From Smallanthus sonchifolius (lineage: Eukaryota > Streptophyta > Magnoliopsida > Asterales > Asteraceae), in NCBI GenBank assembly GCA_023525975.1, contig CM042021.1, positions 101,105,501 to 101,169,500 on the forward strand: a stretch of DNA of 64,000 bases, in the 5' to 3' direction. A program made the translations under genes and the position numbers. The notes beneath the pieces are model-generated. The model was not told where the DNA came from. It saw only the letters and a list, made by a program, of their open reading frames with translations, and did no database searches. Position 1 is the first letter of the stretch; each line of letters opens with the position of its first letter. Positions 1 to 10,166 of the stretch are shown here, piece by piece.

Positions 1-2
1 AC

Positions 3-2516
3 CCGTTACCAAGGATCGACGACCAGTTCGATCAATTGCAAGGCGCAAGTTGGTTCTCAAAGATCGACCTTCGATCCGGGTACCATCAGTTGAAGGTGAG
101 GGAAGAAGACATACCGAAAACGGCATTTCGCACACGTTATGGACACTTTGAGTTCCGCGTAATGTCTTTTGGATTGACGAACGCCCCTGCAGCGTTCATG
201 GATTTGATGAATAGAGTTTGTCGACCAATGCTGGATTGGTCGGTAATCGTGTTTATCGATGATATCATCATCTATTCCAAGAATGAGGGCGATCACGCAT
301 GTCACTTAAAGGAGGTGTTGGAGGCTCTGAAGAAAGAAAAGTTGTATGCTAAGTTCTCCAAATGCGCGTTCTGGCTTTGGGAAGTCCAATTCCTAGGTCA
401 CGTCATTAACCCAAACGGCATTATGGTTGACCCAGCAAAGATAGTAACGGTAAGGGAATGGAATGTTCCTAAGACGCCAACTGAAATCCGTAGTTTCTTG
501 GGATTGGCAGGCTACTATCGGAGATTCATCCAGGATTTCTCGAAAATAGCTTCGTCGTTGACAAAGTTGACTCGGAAGGAGGTAAAGTACGAATGGGGTT
601 CAACCCAGGATGAGGCGTTTAAGAAATTGAAGGAAAAGCTAACTCAAGCTCCAGTCTTGGCCCTACCCGAGGGCAGTAAAGACTTGGTGGTATACTCTGA
701 CGCTTCGGGTCAGGGATTAGGGTGCGTATTGATGCAACGCTGGAGAGTGATTGCATATGCGTCACGGCAGTTGAAGGTTCACGAAGTCAACTACCCGACT
801 CATGATTTGGAACTTGCCGCTGTCGTATTTGGATTGAAAATCTGGAGGCACTACCTGTACGGGGTGAAGTTTACTATTTACTCCGAACACAAAAGTTTGA
901 AGTACTTCTTCGAACAAAAGGAACTTAATATGAGGCAGAGGCGATGGTTGGAGCTCCTGAAGGATTATGACTGTGAGATCATGTACCATCCTGGAAAGGC
1001 AAACGTAGTGGCTGACGCTCTAAGCCGAAAGGATGTGCCTACTCCTATTAGAGTGAAAGCTTGCCAGTTGGTGGTAACATCGGATGTGATGAGAGAAATC
1101 AAAAGAGCTCAAGATGAGGCACTTGAAGAAGAAAACATAAAGAAGGAAAGAATGGTTGGCCAACAGGACAAGTTGGAATATAACACCCTTGGTGTTAGGA
1201 CACGTTTTGGACGGGTATGGATACCTATGGGTGGCGAGCTTAGAACCAAAATCTTGGATGAGGCGCATAAGTCTCGTTACTCTATCCATCCCGGTACCAA
1301 TAAAATGTACCAAGATCTGAGAAAGGAATACTGGTGGCCTGGAATGAAACGTGATGTGACGAAGTATGTAAGCAAGTGCTTGACTTTCTCGCAAGTAAAG
1401 GCCGAGCACCAGAAACCGTATGGAAAGATTCAACCACTTGATATACCGAAATGGAAGTGGGAACACATTACCATGTACTTCATAACTAAGCTACCTCGCA
1501 CAGCTAAAGGTCATGACACCATTTGGGTAATTGTGGACCGATTAACGAAGAGTGCTCATTTCCTGCCTATCCGCGAGACGTTCTCGTCAGAGAGGTTAGC
1601 GGAAGTGTTTATTAATGAAATAATAGCACAGCATGGGATGCCATTGACGATCGTATCTGACCGGGACACACGATTCACATCGAAGTTCTGAAAAAGATTT
1701 CATGAGGCGATGGGCACGAGGCTTAATATCAGCACAGCATTCCACCCGCAAACGGATGGTCAGTCCGAAAGGACCATTCAGACATTGGAGGATATGCTCC
1801 GTGCTTGTATTATCGACTTCGATGGCAGTTGGGACAGCCACCTGCCGTTAGCTGAATTCTCCTACAACAATAGTCATCACACGACGATAGGCATGCCGCC
1901 TTACGAAATGTTGTATGGGAGAAGATGTAGGACCCCGGTTTGTTGGGGTGAGATTGGACAGAAGGAATTAGGAAGTCTCGAAGTCGTAAGAGAGACGTCG
2001 GAAAGGTTTGATCAAATCAAAGCGCGAATGAAGGCCGCACAAGATCGTCAGAAATCCTATGCGGATAAACGACGAAGGCCTATCGAGTTTGATGTTGGGG
2101 ACAGAGTAATGTTGAAAGTGTCGCCCTGGAAGGGAATCATACGATTCAGGAAGAGAGGAAAGTTAAGTCCGAGGTTTGTCGGACCGTTCAGGATAATGGC
2201 ACGGGTCGGGGAAGTCGCTTATCGGTTGGAGTTGCCTGATGAGTTAAGTGGGATTCATCCTACCTTCCATGTATCACACTTGCGAAAGTGTTTGGCGGAT
2301 GAATCGGCTCACATACCACTTACTGACATCGAGGTTGACAACAGCCTTAATTACATCGAAGAACCCGTGGCCATCCTTGATCGGAGGGAGAAACGTTTAC
2401 GTAATAAAGTTATCCAATTGGTTAAAGTCCAATGGAAGCATCGAAAGGGATCGGAAGCCACTTGGGAAACGGAGAAGGAAATGAGGGAGTCGTACCCTCA
2501 CCTATTTGACTTATGA
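3..2516 (+). pseudogene. pol: Element A pol (RT-RNase H-integrase-chromodomain), one premature stop
   Basis: The frame is open from the left edge (PLPRIDDQFDQLQG) to a TGA at 1689-1691, then continues in the same frame to the stop at 2514-2516, so a single nonsense codon splits it. RT holds the FIDD catalytic box (VIVFIDDIIIYSK, about residue 80 from the edge). RNase H begins near YSDASGQGLGCVL and ends at NVVADALSRK. Integrase has the HHCC region, but the last Cys is Phe (codon 1386-1388), and the first catalytic Asp is Tyr (MYFITKLPR, codon 1476-1478); the later SDRD and QSERT are kept. The C-terminus resembles the chromodomain-like tail of plant chromoviruses (ATWETEKEMRESYPHLF). The stop replaces the Trp expected after FTSKF. 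Apart from that stop the frame is well kept, so decay is recent or mild. Confidence 0.92.
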
Positions 2517-2519
2517 TGA

Positions 2520-2557
2520 GGTTTCGGGGACGAAACCTATCGTAAGGGGAGTAGACT
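2520..2557 (+). promoter_or_regulatory. Element A pre-PPT dyad and polypurine tract
   Basis: Bases 2520-2537 form a perfect dyad, GGTTTCG and CGAAACC around a 4-base centre. It is followed by the purine-rich AAGGGGAGTAGACT (2544-2557), which abuts the LTR start TGTAAC at 2558. The purine tract is the expected plus-strand primer. A comparable dyad precedes the PPT of B, J, E, F and K, so it is a shared feature of these elements. Confidence 0.8.
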
Positions 2558-2643
2558 TGTAACATCCCAAAAATAAAACGACAATTATAATAACGGAATA
2601 AACGAACGAGGCATGACGAGTCGGGTCGGATGGGTCAGCGGGC

Positions 2644-2651
2644 TATAAATA
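2644..2651 (+). promoter_or_regulatory. Putative TATA box of element A LTR
   Basis: TATAAATA lies 86 bp into the LTR and is followed by a pyrimidine-rich stretch and then GAGAGAGAAA, a common look for a plant LTR promoter and early leader. A second, weaker candidate (TATTTAA, 3241-3247) lies just after the hairpin array, so the true start is not settled. Confidence 0.55.
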
Positions 2652-3004
2652 GCCTATGCCACTCTTTTTCTCTTATTTGCAACTTTTAGAGAGAGAAACC
2701 GTAGAGAGAGAAAGTTGGCGGATCGACCCGAGACTTCAGCAAAGTGTTACTCCAGAACTCGTGAGAAGAACCTCCGGATCAGAAACTCGATTCAGGTAAC
2801 GATCCGACCTAAATCTGAGTTTTAGTTCGTTTTTGGGTTTTTCGGGTTTTGGGTTAAAAGGTAAGATTTGAACGGATGAAACTGAAAGATAATCATGGAT
2901 TTGAGTTCCTTAATGGAAAACGAACGTTTTGAATGCAACAAGTTCGGGATCTTGACACGATCAGACCCGAATGCGAAAGTTAGGGTTTTTCGCGAAGAAC
3001 AGGT

Positions 3005-3168
3005 CGTGCGCACTTGCTAAGTGCGCACGGAGCAGGAGGAGGAACCTGCGCTCTTGCTAAGTGCGCAGGAGGAAGGACCTGCGCACTTGCTAAGTGCGCA
3101 GGAAGCATGGTCTGCGCACTTGCTAAGTGCGCAGGCAGCAGGGTCTGCGCACTTGGCATGTGCGCAGA
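3005..3168 (+). repeat. Five-copy dyad (hairpin) array in element A LTR
   Basis: There are five spaced inverted repeats with arms TGCGCACTT and AAGTGCGCA around the 3-base loop GCT. Flanking CG/CG or CC/GG pairs extend some stems to 11 bp. The second copy has one mismatch (GCTCTT). The fifth is a variant with 7-bp arms TGCGCAC/GTGCGCA and loop TTGGCAT. Spacers of 10-15 bases are purine-rich. The same two variants occur in the LTR of L1 with the inner pair C:G replaced by T:A. Confidence 0.88.
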
Positions 3169-3379
3169 CATCAGAACTGATTAAGTGAAGTCAGTATGTT
3201 AGAATGGTTAAACCGTTAGAGTCGGGATTGGTCTGATGTGTATTTAACTAATCAATTCAGATCGGAAGTGACGTTGTTGGACCTTCGTTTAGGACAACCC
3301 ATATTAGCGTATCAGGTAAGTTCTAGAGCCCTCTTTTAAATGTTTTGATTAATGTTTTGGGTTGGTGTGCATACTTACG

Positions 3380-3440
3380 AAATGATGTTTTAACGAAATG
3401 ATGTTTTAACGAAATGATGTTTTAACGAAACGATGTTTAC
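3380..3440 (+). repeat. Short 16-bp tandem repeat in element A LTR
   Basis: The unit AATGATGTTTTAACGA is repeated about three to four times before the sequence drifts. It is probably replication slippage in the LTR. Confidence 0.7.
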
Positions 3441-3780
3441 GAAAAGAAAGGTTATAAAGTGTTTTTGCCAAAAAAAAGGTTTACGAATGTTTATGAACGG
3501 TCTAAATGAGGAAATGTTTAATAAAAAGGGAAAGAGGTAAAGGTTTAAAGAAGTCATTACAAATCCAATATGTCGAATGAATGGAATTGACGAACGAAGT
3601 CTGGGAATGTGATTCCCAGCCTTGTGGTAGATTATGGACAGCGAGCCATAGTTACCATAAGAACAACATGGCGGTGTCTTGGTGGCCTGTCGATGGTTTT
3701 GATGTTGTACAACTGGTAAGGGAGTAACGACGGTTACTCGGGTGATGACGATCATCCTAAGTGAATAAGGTATGGGAAAT

Positions 3781-3983
3781 CAATGACGGCGATACGTAAC
3801 GGTTGATTTCCAAAGGAAAGATGCGTGTTGGGCAATGACGGCGATACGTAACGGTTGACCCCACGTAATGAATGGTTGGGCAATGACGGCGATACGTAAC
3901 GGTTGACCCCACGTAGTGTATGGTTGTGGCAATGACGGCGATACGTAACGGTTGCCCACAACACCAAAGGTTCCTTCGGGGAC
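3781..3983 (+). repeat. Four 25-bp cores at 48-52 bp spacing plus a UUCG hairpin
   Basis: Cores starting at 3781, 3833, 3881 and 3930 share CAATGACGGCGATACG followed by TAACGGTTG. The array ends beside GGTTCCTTCGGGGAC, which can fold with a UUCG loop. The layout parallels the 35-bp hairpin units in element K (24600-24770), which also contain GACGG and CGGTTG, so the two LTR leaders seem related. Confidence 0.8.
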
Positions 3984-4521
3984 ACTATGACGCGTAAAGA
4001 AAGACACAGATTTAGATAATAATGTATGACGTAAATGAATGTTAAAAGTTTTAATGAACGATCCGTTTAAACGGTGTTTATGATTTATGATGTTGATGAT
4101 GATATGGGTACGAAACCTTTTTAAAGATGTTAGATTATTACATGCTTTTGTGAAAGGTTTTACTAAACGAATGAATGATATGATTTTGGCAAATGTTGAT
4201 GTTAAATTTTTTATGAAATGCTAGAACTCACTAGCGTAGCTGACTTTTTAGTATGCACATTCAGGTTAAGGCAGGTATGGACGATGGACGGTGATGCTTG
4301 GCAAGCGAGAAGAGTTACCCGGTCGATCATGAAGACTGGCATTCCGTTATGAGTTGTTTATGTAATTATGTTTTAAACAATGTTTACGCTTCCGCATGTA
4401 TGAACAAGGTTTTAGTTATGTTGAATGAATGATTCCGCTGCGTTATTTGATATTCATGTTTAAGAACTGTTTGTGAATGTGTAAATCCAACAAGTGAGGC
4501 CTCCCGGGTTTGGGGCCTTAC

Positions 4522-5460
4522 ATGACTGTCCTGACAACCTTCGTGTTCATCATACCACCAGTGTTTTCCAGAAACGGGCGCTCACATGGTGGAATGGTGA
4601 GAAAAGGACTAGACGTATGGATACGGCAATGGCCTTACCGTGGGATGAGTTAAAAAGGCTCATGACCGAGGAGTTCTATCCTCGAAATGAGATAAATAAA
4701 CTAGAGGCTGTGTTTTGGGATCTTGCCCAAGAAAGTGGTGAAACTTTGGCCTACACAACTCGCTTCCATGAGTTGAGTCTTCTTGTGCCCCATATGGTCA
4801 CACCACTGTCTCGGTGCATCGAAAAGTACATCGGTGGTTTGCCAAGACAAATTCAGGATACTGTTCTAGGAAGAAATCCTGCTACCCTTGAAGATGCTAT
4901 CCACATGTCTGCCACATTAACTTATATTCATGTTAAGGCGGGTACGTTAACAAGGAAAGGGGCAAAGAAAGTTCGCGACACCACAACACCCCCCGTACAC
5001 ATCAAAGAAGTCAAAACTGAACCCTACCACAACAATAGGAAGAGAACGACTAAAAACTATGAGTGGTCACTCCGGTTGCTCCATTTAACCAAGTTGCACC
5101 CATGGCTAAAAATCCAGCTAAGAAACCTTATGGAGGCAGCTACCCACTTTGCAACACATGAAACTATCATCACCCCCAAAACATTCCCTGCCGCCTTTGC
5201 AACCACTGTGGGAAACATGGCCATACAACCAATATTTGTCGAGCCAAGGCACTTATCAACCAAACTAACCAACAAGTGGCTAATCAAGTGGTTCCAGCCA
5301 TTGCAAATGGACGTGCTAGCTTTGAATGTGGCAGCCCGAACCATTTTCGTAACCAGTACCCAAGGCTTGTCAATGCTAAGAAGGGCGGGGCTCGTGGGCG
5401 TGCATTCAACATAAACGCCAATGAAGCTCAGGCCAACAATGATGTTGTCAACGGTACGTT
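4522..5460 (+). pseudogene. gag: Element B gag remnant
   Basis: From DCPDNLRVHH the frame encodes the retrotransposon gag core (QKRALTWWNGEKRT, PWDELKRLMTEEFYP, GLPRQIQDTVLG), open to 5414. The Met at 4494 lies inside element A's LTR and is not a gag start. Past about 5090 the sensible frame shifts: a CCHC zinc knuckle, CNHCGKHGHTTNIC, reads near 5196-5237 in another frame, followed by a second knuckle, CGSPNHFRNQYP, whose last Cys has become Tyr. Gag would form the particle and bind the RNA. The N-terminal third is missing because of the element A insertion. It is non-functional as it stands. Confidence 0.82.
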
Positions 5461-8400
5461 TCTTATCAATAAACAATATGCATCTATACTATTTGACACC
5501 GGAGCTGATAAGAGTTTTGCGTCACTTAACTTTGAACCTTTACTTGCAAAAACATGATCCAAACTAGAGAAAACATTCACCGTTGAGGTAGCGGATGGTA
5601 ACTCCATCACAATTGACTCCATTATCTCTGACTGCTCCTGAGAACTCAATGAACACACGTTTCCAGTTAACCTCGTATCGATGCAATTAGGGAGTTTTGA
5701 CATCATCATAGGCATGGATTGGTTGTCAAATCACCACGCCGAAGTCATCTGTTTTGAGAAATGTATCCGAATACCTCTTCCTTCGGGCGACACGTTGAGA
5801 GTCTTTGGTGAAAAGCCTTGTAAAGGACTCAAACTAATTTCGTGCACTACCGCCCAAAAGTACTTACGAAAGAAGTACGTGGCTTTCTTAGCCCATGTTA
5901 TTCAAAAGGATGACAAATAGAAGAGCGTTCAAGACATCCCCATCATTCAGGATTTTCCCAAATTTTTCCTCGAAGATCTATCCGGTCTTCCGCCCATTCG
6001 ACAAGTGGAATTCCGCATTGATCTTGTGCCCGGAGCTAACCCCATGGCTAAAGCTCCATACCGGCTCGCACCTTCTGAAATGTAAGAACTTGCAAGCCAA
6101 CTTCAAGATCTCTTCGACAAAGGCTTCATTCGTCCAAGTCATTCACCGTGGGGTGCACCCATCTTATTCGTTAAGAAGAAGGATGGATCATTCCGCATGT
6201 GTATTGACTACCGTGAGCTCAACAAGCTTACCATAAAAAACCATTACCCTTTGCCTAGGATTGATGATCTCTTTGATCAACTCCAAGGTTCTACCTGCTT
6301 CTCGAAGATTGATCTTCGATCCGATTATCACTAACTCCGTGTGCAAAGGAAGATATTCCAAAGACCGCCTTCCGAACAAGATACGATCATTACGAATTTA
6401 TGGTTATGCCTTTCGGACTAACCAATGCACCCGTTGTTTTCATGGACCTCATGAACCGCGCTTGCAAACCATACCTTGATAAATTCGTGATCGTCTTTAT
6501 TGACGACATCCTGATCTACTCCAAGACTAGGACGGATCATGAGCAACATCTTAGATTGATTCTAGACCTTTTGAGGAAAGAGAAACTATATGCCAAATTC
6601 TCCAAGTGTGAATTTTGGCTAAAGGAAGTACAATTCTTAGGTCATGTTGTTAATGACAAGGGAATTGATGTTGATCCTGCAAAGATTGAAACTGTTAAAA
6701 ATTAGTGTACCCCTAAATCTCCTACTGAAGTTCGTTCATTTCTTGGACTAGCGGGTTATTACCGACGGTTCATCTCAAACTTCTCCAGGATTGCCGTCCC
6801 TCTCACCGCCTTGACCCACAAAGGTAAACCTAATGAGTGGGGACCGAAACAGGAAGAAGCCTTTCAAATCCTCAAGCATAAGGTGTGCAATGCTCCTATT
6901 CTCACTCTTCCTGATGGCAATGATGATCTAGTTGTTTATTGTGATACATCAAACCAAGGACTCGGTTGTGTTCTCATGCAATGAGGCAAGGTGATCGCTT
7001 ATTCATCAAGACAACTCAAGATCCATGAGAAGAATTATACGACACACGATCTTGAGTTGGGTGCGGTCGTATTCACATTGAATATTTGGAGACATTATCT
7101 CTACGACACGAAATGTGTGCTGTTCACCGACCACAAAAGTCTCGAACATATCTTCAACCAAAACGAACTCAACATGAGGCAACGACGTTGGGTTGAACTC
7201 CTTAACGACTACGACTGCGAGATTCGTTACCATCCCCGCAAAGCAAATGTCGTAGCCGATGCTTTAAGTCGTAAGGATCACGTCATGCTCCATTTTGTCT
7301 GAATTCAAACTGACATTCAGAATCGTATCATAGAAGCTCAACACGTCTCGGTCACCGAGGGTAACATGTACGAGGAAATGTCGTGTGGTGTTGAATTTCA
7401 AACCCAATGGTCTGGTCTACTACTTGAATCATATTGGGTTCCCGATCGTGATGATCTCCGTGCATTTCTCATGAACGAGGCGCACAAGACTGGTTATTCT
7501 ATTCATCCCGGTGCGGATAAGATGTACCAAGATCTTCGCCAACAATATTGGTGGCCCGGTATGAAGGAAGACATTGCACTCTATGTTGCAAAATGTCTAA
7601 CTTGCTCCAAAGTCAAAGCCGAACATCAACGTGTTTCCGGTTTACTTAAACAACCAGAAATTCCCATGTGGAAATGGGAGAACCTAGCCATCGATTTCAT
7701 TACCAAACTCCCTCGCACTTCAAGATGTTATGATAGCATTCGGGTAATCATTGACCAACTCACTAAATCAGTTCATTTATTACCCATCCGTGAAGACTAC
7801 GGGGCTGAGAAATTGGCCTGAATCTACATTGACGAAATTGTGAGTCGTCACGGTGTTCCATTAAACATAATCTCCGATAGAAATGCTCGTTTCACCTCCC
7901 AATTTTGGCAATCCCTCCAAACTGATTTTGGTACATGATTGAACTTGAGCACGACTTACCATCCCCAAACTCATGGTCAGACCGAGTGAACAATCCAAAA
8001 TCTCGAGGACATGCTTAGAGCTTGTGTTATTGATTTTGGTGGCAACTGGGATTCACATTTATCACTCATTGAGTTCTCTTACAACAATAGCTACCACACA
8101 GGTATTGACATGGCTCCATTTGAAGCTCTCTATGGTCGTAAGTGCCATTCTCCTGAAGCATAAATCACCGGTCCCGAGTTAATCAAAGAAACCTCCGACA
8201 AGATCATGCAAATCCGTGACAACATTCGAGTAGCGAGGAGTCGATAAAAGAGCTATGCCGACAAACGACGAAAACCCTTGGAATTCCAAGTCGGTGATCT
8301 TGTACTTCTAAAGGTGTCCCCTTGGAAGGGTGTGATCCGTTTTGGGAAGAAAGGCAAACTAGCACTTTGCTATGTGGGTCCGTTCAAAATCCTTGAAAGG

Positions 8401-8721
8401 ATTGGGAAAGTGGCTTACAAACTCGAGTTACCTCCATCACTTGGCAATGTGCATCCTACATTTCACGTATCCAATCTGAAGAAATATCTTGCTGGTGAAA
8501 ATCTCCACATACCTCTTGATGATGTGCGCATTGATGACACGATGCACTTCGGTGAGAAACCGGTAAAGATTATGGATAGTGAGATAAAGCAACTCAAACG
8601 AAGCCGAATTCCTATTGTCAAAGTTCGTTGGGACTCTAAACGCGGTCCTGAGTTTACTTGGGAACGTGAGGATCAAATGAAGCTCAAGTATCCACACCTC
8701 TCAGTAGCCTCAACTAATTGA
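5461..8721 (+). pseudogene. pol: Element B pol (PR-RT-RH-IN-chromodomain), many stops
   Basis: The protease active site LFDTGADKSF is at about 5489-5518. The protease ends near IIGMDWLSNHH. RT shows KKDGSFRMCIDYRELNKL and, after a frameshift near 6340-6350, FVIVFIDDILIYSK. RNase H spans about 6900-7280 (DALSRK). Integrase has the HHCC region (about 7480-7610), AIDFITKLPR, ISDRNARFTS and QTE followed by a stop. A chromodomain-like tail (GPEFTWEREDQMKLKYPHL) ends at 8721. The frame is constant either side of the one clear shift, but at least ten stops interrupt it. Several fit CGA to TGA at conserved Arg codons (after VLMQ, EKLA, DFGT and QTE). Decay is much heavier than in A. Confidence 0.88.
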
Positions 8722-8755
8722 ATTTCGAGACGAAATTCCCTCAACATGGGGATAC
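8720..8755 (+). promoter_or_regulatory. Element B pre-PPT dyad and polypurine tract
   Basis: GAATTTCG and CGAAATTC form a perfect 8-bp dyad around AGA (8720-8738). CAACATGGGGATAC then runs into the LTR start TGTAACATTT at 8756. Element F has the same arrangement on the other strand (CTTAACATGGGGAGAC), which places B, F and H close together. Confidence 0.78.
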
Positions 8756-8945
8756 TGTAACATTTATGATTTTCCTTGTGTTTGTCTTAGTGCAATAAAC
8801 AACCTCTCAATTCCAATTCTATTACAATACTTTGTATTATCTATGCAAACATTATAATCCAAGGTCTCATGCAAATACAATCTCAAATTTTTACACATAC
8901 ACACACATTTTAAATTAAGTTAATATATTTTTTTTATATATTTAT

Positions 8946-8968
8946 TATATATATATATATATATATAT
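8946..8968. repeat. TA microsatellite in B LTR
   Basis: About 23 bp of alternating TA in an AT-rich part of the LTR. Confidence 0.85.
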
Positions 8969-9935
8969 TGTTTCATACGAAAATTATGTAAATGAAAGTT
9001 ATTTTCATTCTTATACTAAAACATTTCACAACTTGTTTAATTATAAAATTTATAAAGTTTTAAATAAAAATCACTTTATAAATATGTACATATAAATATT
9101 TACAATTTGAACTCTCAATTTGAACCCCCACCGTTTGGATTTGACCATCTTGACCCCAATTTGACCCTTAACATTTAATTTTGACCCCATTCATAAATAT
9201 GACCTATTTAAACTTTGGAAGGTCAAACAGTTCAAAACCTTTACAAATTCGGGACTGATTTTGACCAACCCCAGTCGAATTGGACTTTCCACGGTTACCT
9301 AATTGTATAATGACTCATTTCAAGATCTGGTGACAGCCCACTTTAGACCATTTTGAGCGGCATAATTCGAATTTTGAAAGGATTGACTTCGCAAAGTCAA
9401 ACCGTGATCAAATCCTTTCCAAATCAAGAAATTAACGCGTGTTAGACCCTGTAAATCACGTTCAATCAATTCTTGTATGAATACCGACCACATTCGCCGC
9501 CCAATTCATCAAGAATTAACCAAATTATGCGCAATTTGATTTTCGAGAGCTGTCACTTGCCCTCTATTATCGAATCGGCTATTTGAGATAGAATCAAACG
9601 AATTAAAACGTTCATAAACCTTCACACACCCTATATCAAACTCTCTAAACCATTATTTGCATCTGTTTTCACCTCTTCTCCCTGATCCGGTACCAAGAAC
9701 TTCTGGACTAAGCTCGTAGTCGACAGCCTTCATTTCTCGACCAAATCAAGTAAGTAATGTGTCTATAACTTCGTGTTGACATGGCGAACAATAGCCCTCT
9801 GTCAATTCCATATGACAGAGGGTATCAATCCCAATTTGAATCTAGGGTTCATACGCATTTTGAGCCCTAATCTGATTTGGGGCTAGAAACCATGTCTTCT
9901 ATTTAAATTAGTGGAATCCCTTTAGATCAGCGAAA

Positions 9936-10006
9936 CCACCCGGCTCAACTGGTTAAGACACTGCGCCATTGAACCAGGTGGCGCGGGTTCGAAACCCGTA
10001 CATTCA
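9936..10006 (+). other. tRNA-like module 1 in element B LTR
   Basis: An A-box/D-arm-like stretch (GGCTCAACTGGTTAAGAC) is followed after about 30 bases by a perfect B-box, GGGTTCGAAACCC, whose arms pair. No full acceptor stem forms, so this is not an ordinary tRNA gene. It resembles a tRNA-derived pol III internal promoter. Degenerate counterparts sit at the same place in H and F. Confidence 0.65.
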
Positions 10007-10095
10007 TTTTCGTTATTGTGCAAACCATAAAATCATACCCGCCTCCACTGTATCTTCATGTTAATAATTTCCGGACATGTTCTGTGTCACGAGTA

Positions 10096-10166
10096 GCGTC
10101 CCTTGGTCTAGCGGTAATACCGGGTGCACACACAAAACCCACCCGGGTTCGATCCGGGTGGGCGCC
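10096..10166 (+). other. tRNA-like module 2 in element B LTR
   Basis: The A-box-like TGGTCTAGCGG matches the tRNA consensus. The B-box GGTTCGATCC sits in a T-arm of ACCCGG/CCGGGT around a 7-base loop. The ends GCGTCCC and GGGCGCC could partly pair as an acceptor stem, with one base missing. The size of 71 bases is that of a tRNA. A true gene is unlikely because the acceptor and anticodon arms are poor and copies recur in other LTRs. Confidence 0.68.

Larger units (their letters stand above)
1..4521 (+). mobile_element. Element A: Ty3/Gypsy chromovirus, 3' part only
   Basis: This is the right-hand part of a Ty3-type LTR retrotransposon cut by the left window edge. It shows the end of pol (RT, RNase H, integrase, chromodomain-like tail), a pre-PPT dyad, a PPT and a full 3' LTR that starts TGTAACATCCC and ends GGCCTTACA. 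Beyond the LTR the sequence changes at once to another element's gag, so A was inserted into the gag of element B. The five bases after A are TGACT, the expected target-site copy; its partner lies outside the window. LTR ends and pol are closest in style to element K. Confidence 0.93.
2558..4521 (+). repeat. Element A 3' LTR (1964 bp)
   Basis: It starts TGTAACATCCC after the PPT and ends GGGGCCTTACA where B gag resumes. It contains a TATA box, an array of hairpin-forming repeats (3005-3168), a 16-bp short tandem repeat (about 3380-3440), four copies of a 25-bp core (3781-3954) and a block near 4210-4270 (AGAACTCACTAGCGTAGCTG) that also occurs near the end of the LTRs of K, I and fragment C. 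No coding function is visible; open frames here are chance products of the repeats. Confidence 0.9.

Noticed and set aside
4494..4521. Met at 4494 as start of element B gag
   Set aside because: It lies in the end of element A's LTR; gag homology starts only after the junction at 4522.
10096..10166. A genuine tRNA gene
   Set aside because: The acceptor stem does not close properly, the anticodon arm is unclear, and near copies recur at the same LTR position in several elements.
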